64,000 bases of DNA. Source: Colletotrichum lupini. Taxonomy: Eukaryota; Ascomycota; Sordariomycetes; Glomerellales; Glomerellaceae. This document shows positions 60,474 to 64,000 of this stretch, piece after piece (positions within the stretch are counted from its first letter, which is position 1; the number at the start of each line of letters is the position of its first letter). The position numbers were made by a program, and so were the translations under genes. Location of the stretch: positions 248,001 through 312,000 of the forward strand of contig NC_064675.1 of the NCBI RefSeq assembly GCF_023278565.1, given 5' to 3'. The notes below the pieces were generated by a model that saw only the letters and a program-made list of their open reading frames with translations, was not told the DNA's origin and searched no databases.

Positions 60474-61260
60474 GGGGGAGGTTTGTATGTTGTGTTTTCC
60501 TCAGAGCAAGTGCGTATATGAGATACCCAGTTTCTCTTTTCCGTACATAGATTGATGAGCGATGATTTCGACGACGGCTTGGAATGGCAATACTCAGTAG
60601 CACGGAGGCAATACCCGGATTTCTCTTGACTTTGAATTTTCGGCAGCGGTGTGGTCGAAGGGGTGGATGGACGGCTAAATGTGTGGTTTGTAGGATAATG
60701 TAGAATCTAGAATAGTTGCACCCTCCCTCCCGTCCCGTCTTATTTGCTACCTGAGCTGCCGCAAGCACGTGTTTGGGATGCAGAGGTCGCAGAGTCAGCA
60801 ATGACGAGCTTGTATCGTAGACGCAAACGCAAACATGGCTGGGTACCGAGCGTGCGGTGGCTTGATGAGAGTGCTACGTTGTACTGCCTCATTCGATTGT
60901 TTGGAATATACTTTCTGGGGATCGTGAAGATGTGCCTGAAACAACCACTTTTCGAGACTGCGTGAAGAGATAGATTGTCGCGACCGGTTGTCGTGGGTTT
61001 ACCGCTTGCTTCGCTATTTCCAAGTGTCTCATTGTTCCTCCTGAAGATATAGCTTGGAGCAAACTGGCTTTTGTAGATCAACGATGCTAACAACCTTGGA
61101 AGAGGTCAAAAATGATTCATACAACTATCGTCACCTCTCCCTCTGAGATGAATGGGGAAAACGAAATAGTCATGGCGATGCTAGAACAGCGAACAAGCCG
61201 ATGACTAGAACACGAGAAACGGCACAAACCAGCTGAGGCCAGACCTCGGCCGCCCCTAAC
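60474..61260. other. Intergenic region
   Basis: No supportable gene; presumed 3' UTR of the gene at 59598 and promoter of the gene at 61261. Confidence 0.45.
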
Positions 61261-62097
61261 ATGGCGCCAATACCAATATCCCCAGTCCCGGCAAGTCATT
61301 TGGTGCGTCGTGGCGAGGAAGGCAGAATAGCAGGAATGCTCATCGGCTGTCTCGTCGGAGGCCTGGCTGCCGTGAGCCTCATATACTTCTGCTTCAACTG
61401 CGTTTTCTCTCCCAAGCCGCGGAAAAAGATGGACCATCAAGTACAGCATATCCACCCTCACAAGCCTCCTATACATAAATCTCATATCCATCACGTACAT
61501 TCGAAGCCTAAAATGGATGCCCACGTACATTCTGCCCGTCACCCGCACGTCCATGGGTGGACGCATCGTCATCACCACCACCATCATAAACACGGCCATC
61601 AGCATCACCATGCCAAACGAAAGGCGAAGCCCAAGAAGACTTGCAAGAAAGCAAAGCGGAAGGTCAAGGTCAAGTCTAACCGCAGGAGTAAACATTCTTC
61701 GCAGCCTCGAGAGCCTACGATACGATTCATGCCTACGCCTCCCATGACGGCTATGCCCATGCATCCAGCTCCGGTAGCTGGTATGGGAATGGGAATGGGA
61801 ATGGGCATGGTTCCCGGTATGGACTTGCCGCTGGGCGACGGCTTCATCGACTACGGGCCGGCGCCTGGCCAGGACATGGGATTAGAAATGGGATGGGGCG
61901 TAGACCCCAACTTCCGGCTGGAGCAGTTCGCTATGGAAGACGATATACATGGTGACAGGGAGGTGACTTGTAACGAGTGCTGCTACTCGTTCTTTGATTC
62001 TTTGTGCGGTATCCCGCCGGAAGCTCGAGATCTGAGAAGGGAGGCCGCTGGTAATGGAGCTGCGATTGTGAATGACAATGAGATGGAGGCTGTGTAA
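61261..62097 (+). CDS. Single-pass membrane protein with a histidine-rich tail
   Basis: Single exon, 278 aa. A short N-terminus is followed by one transmembrane segment with small-residue spacing (about 23-46, GRIAGMLIGCLVGGLAAVSL). Next come a basic stop-transfer (KPRKK), a very His-rich region (about 57-120, with HRHHHHHHKHGHQHHH), a Lys/Arg block (KPKKTCKKAKRKVKVKSNRR) and a Gly-Met repeat (GMGMGMGMG). The C-terminus has four Cys (TCNECCYSFFDSLC). His, Met and Cys clusters on a membrane stalk suggest binding of zinc, copper or nickel, but this is inference. I know no family. The opposite strand has an overlapping long frame that is a shadow. Confidence 0.65.
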   Translation: MAPIPISPVPASHLVRRGEEGRIAGMLIGCLVGGLAAVSLIYFCFNCVFSPKPRKKMDHQVQHIHPHKPPIHKSHIHHVHSKPKMDAHVHSARHPHVHGWTHRHHHHHHKHGHQHHHAKRKAKPKKTCKKAKRKVKVKSNRRSKHSSQPREPTIRFMPTPPMTAMPMHPAPVAGMGMGMGMGMVPGMDLPLGDGFIDYGPAPGQDMGLEMGWGVDPNFRLEQFAMEDDIHGDREVTCNECCYSFFDSLCGIPPEARDLRREAAGNGAAIVNDNEMEAV

Positions 62098-62557
62098 TTG
62101 TATAGTGATGAAGCCGGTCTCCCGAGGGAGGCGTGTTGGGAGGTTCGACCCTTCTGAGCAAGAAGGCGAGTGTTCCAAATACTGGTTGGAGGTTCAAAGG
62201 CACGACCAATGTTCATATAGAACCAAGAGATACATAAGTCGAGCTGCTTTAGACACAGACCAAAACAACAATCATCGATTCAAGATTATACACACCGCAA
62301 ACGTACAACACTGCTGGGTTCGATAGGAAAGATAGTGGCGCCTGGGTTCGCCTTGGAAATTTCATTCGCCAACTCCCGCTCCGGACAAATGTCAAATTCT
62401 GCATAATACAACTCACGTCAGGTCATGGAATCCTTCTTTCATGTCAGTTTGTTGAAGCTTTATAGTGAAGGACACAATGTACCTGAGACTTTCTTTTACA
62501 AGCCCTCTCCCTAGTATTGAATCTCGCCCGGGGTGAGGGTGTAACGCCCACCCAAGA
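62098..62557. other. Convergent 3' intergenic region
   Basis: 460 bp between two convergent stop codons; AT-richer, presumed 3' UTRs. No gene seen. Confidence 0.45.
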
Positions 62558-63052
62558 CTACTTCTCAGCTGGGGCATCAGCTGGGGCATCAGCTGGAGGG
62601 TCTGCGGGAGGGTCGGCCGGCGCGTCGGCAGGGGGATCAGCAGGCGTGGCAGATGGGGCGGTAGAGCGTGGCGCGGAGGGCGGCCCTCGAGGAGGTGGAT
62701 GAGAGGCGGGGCCGTCGTCGGCCGAGCTCTTTGAGCTCCTTGAGCTGTAAGACTTGTGGGAGTGATGGCGTCGGCGACGACGATGTCGACGGCGACTGAT
62801 CTTTTTGAGAGACACTCGGTAATAGTAGAGAAAGGCTCCAGCGCCCAGGATGAATACGAGGATGGCCACCCCCACCGTGACACCAACGGTCAGGTTGGTG
62901 GTCTGTCCACCTGATATCGAGACCTGTCTCTTTGTGACGGTATTGTAGTGTTTGACTGCACGCGCTGCCACCTCGAAATCGGGGGAGCGAGGCTCTCTCT
63001 CAAGACCGAAGCTTCTCGGCACTCGGCCATTGAGGGGTTGGGGGATATACAT
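62558..63052 (-). CDS. Single-pass membrane protein with Arg/His-rich juxtamembrane region and Pro/Ala/Asp repeats
   Basis: 164 aa from ATG 63052. A hydrophilic N-terminus of about 53 residues is followed by a transmembrane segment (about 55-78, VGVTVGVAILVFILGAGAFL). A strongly basic cytosolic-type stretch (SLKKISRRRHRRRRRHHSHK) and a Ser-rich stretch come next, and the protein ends in PADPPADAPADPPADPPADA-type repeats. Positive charges after the segment predict N-out topology, and there is no signal peptide at the visible start. This could mean an upstream exon between 63100 and 63700 is missing. Composition resembles fungal wall-sensor-like or bitopic proteins with a single membrane span; function unknown. 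Confidence 0.55.
   Translation of the reverse strand: MYIPQPLNGRVPRSFGLEREPRSPDFEVAARAVKHYNTVTKRQVSISGGQTTNLTVGVTVGVAILVFILGAGAFLYYYRVSLKKISRRRHRRRRRHHSHKSYSSRSSKSSADDGPASHPPPRGPPSAPRSTAPSATPADPPADAPADPPADPPADAPADAPAEK
62568..62640. repeat. Short in-frame tandem repeats encoding PAD units
   Basis: Near-identical 12-bp units (CAGCTGGGGCAT) followed by diverged units, coding for the Pro/Ala/Asp repeat at the C-terminus of the membrane protein. Confidence 0.75.
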
Positions 63053-64000
63053 TCAGTATCCGGGGAAAGATAGCCGGTGATGTTGTTGAGTCGAATGACA
63101 GAAGATATGAATGGTACAGTAATGATCAAAGTATCACAATAGAGGGAGACCGGAATCGTACGAAAAGAACAGTTTGTGACATGGTGAACGTGGAAGCAGA
63201 GAAAGAAGAACAACCTGCGTAGCAGATAGGGTGTCAAAGGTCCACGAGACATATTTAACCTCAACATCCCTTGGGCTGCTATGGATGAGATGATGGGCAA
63301 GATGGACGGGGGTCACTGACGGTGTAAGGTAGCTGGCAGCTCGCCTGGGTTGAAGGAGGTTCCGTGGTGAATCCGAGAGGATCACACAAGGGGCCGCATA
63401 TGCAAGAGTGGCATCGTGCAGCGAATGCGGAGGAGAAATAGAAGAAGAAGGGAGTGTAAGACTGTATATCCGCATCGAAGGAGCAGCCGAAAAACGAAGG
63501 CATTCTCCGGATGCAGCAGACTCAGGAGCAGGCTGGGCGCGATTATGCGCGGTCCATGCAGCTGCCAAACCAATGAACCGGTGGTAGGCGTGGCGATGAT
63601 CCCCTACCGCAGCAGTTCCCGCACTCGTCGGGCCGCTCGTAGCCCAAAAGTAGTCTCTCGAAGCTATTGCTGATGGTGTCGTGGGGGGTCACTTTCCGCC
63701 AGTCACATTAGGTGAGGCTTTCGTCTCCCACTCTCCTGCAATGGGCTGATGGCCTCCTGCTGATGGCGGCGACTGCACTGGTTGGTCTTGGTCTGGCTGG
63801 ATGGTCTTCTTCTTCTTCTTCTTCTTCTTCTTGGAGGTTTGGTAGTCGCCCCTCCAGAGCGTTCTTGTGCGTTACCGGACGTGATAAGTGAGCAAAGGGC
63901 GGTGCGGTTGGAGGCAAACACGGAGATCGCAGTTGGCTGGTTGGGCATCAAGACCACCAAGGGGTCATTTGGTACCCGCCGCCCTGGTGAGCTCGCGATC
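63053..64000. other. Right-edge region, no gene assigned
   Basis: Contains the leader or missing 5' exon of the gene at 62558 and a (TCT)9 tract near 63806-63832. An 85-codon minus-strand frame through this tract (63703-63960) would encode nine consecutive Arg, but I cannot support it as a gene. Confidence 0.35.
63806..63832. repeat. (TCT)n trinucleotide microsatellite
   Basis: Nine TCT units in tandem, AGA on the other strand, at the window edge. Confidence 0.85.

Noticed and set aside
61117..61764. 215-codon minus-strand Met/Arg/Leu-rich frame opposite the His-rich membrane protein
   Set aside because: Antisense of His codons yields Met and Val. The plus strand has the coherent membrane-protein architecture with a good start.
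1..64000. Transposon, integrated virus or CRISPR-like array explaining the repeats in the desert
   Set aside because: No transposase, reverse transcriptase, integrase or capsid-like frame, no long terminal or inverted repeats, and no direct repeats with regular spacers were seen.

Overview
This 64 kb window looks like nuclear DNA of a filamentous ascomycete (Pezizomycotina; Sordariomycetes is my best guess). Most introns are 48-140 nt with GTRNGY donors, CTAAC-like branch points and AG acceptors. Protein genes encode recognisable fungal orthologues with long Ser/Pro- or Arg-rich extensions, and the intergenic DNA is about half GC and full of short recurring words. I see no rRNA, CRISPR array, transposase, reverse transcriptase or convincing tRNA.

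Layout. (1) 1-246, minus: 5' end of an unidentified gene. (2) 1707-3850, minus: spliced Pho85-type cyclin gene (Clg1 family) with a long leader. (3) About 4.1-24.0 kb: roughly 20 kb without a gene I can support, rich in microsatellites and in recurring GTATCCGTAC / GTACGGAGTAC and AAGGTACCTT-like words. (4) 24024-25179, plus: kinase-fold protein that lacks key catalytic residues and ends in a membrane anchor. (5) 27922-28704, plus: Arg/Ser-rich single-pass membrane protein. (6) 28945-32704, minus: elg1, divergent from utp8 (33439-36176, plus). (7) 36.2-41.9 kb: gene-poor, with one doubtful ORF. (8) 41972-44081, plus: conserved fungal protein with an Arg/Asp-repeat tail. (9) 44842-47607, minus: dpb11/rad4-type BRCT protein, divergent from dcn1 (49158-51528, plus). 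(10) 52182-52728, minus: mitochondrial ribosomal protein bS6m. (11) 53193-54368, minus: NDUFAF6-like complex I assembly factor, divergent from rad5 (54759-58336, plus). (12) 59.6-63.1 kb: three low-complexity proteins, two of them single-pass membrane proteins with His- or Arg-rich tails.

Functional theme: three genes within 30 kb act at replication forks. Elg1 unloads PCNA, Dpb11 initiates replication and relays the checkpoint, and Rad5 polyubiquitinates PCNA. Dcn1 (cullin neddylation) sits among them. All three fork-gene promoters carry the exact octamer TCGCGTCT, which contains the ACGCG core of MBF-type cell-cycle boxes. Two mitochondrial genes (mrp17, NDUFAF6-like) lie between dcn1 and rad5.

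Exon structures were derived by hand from reading frames and splice consensus. They are well supported where the joined protein matches a known family and less certain at the 5' ends of clg1 and elg1.
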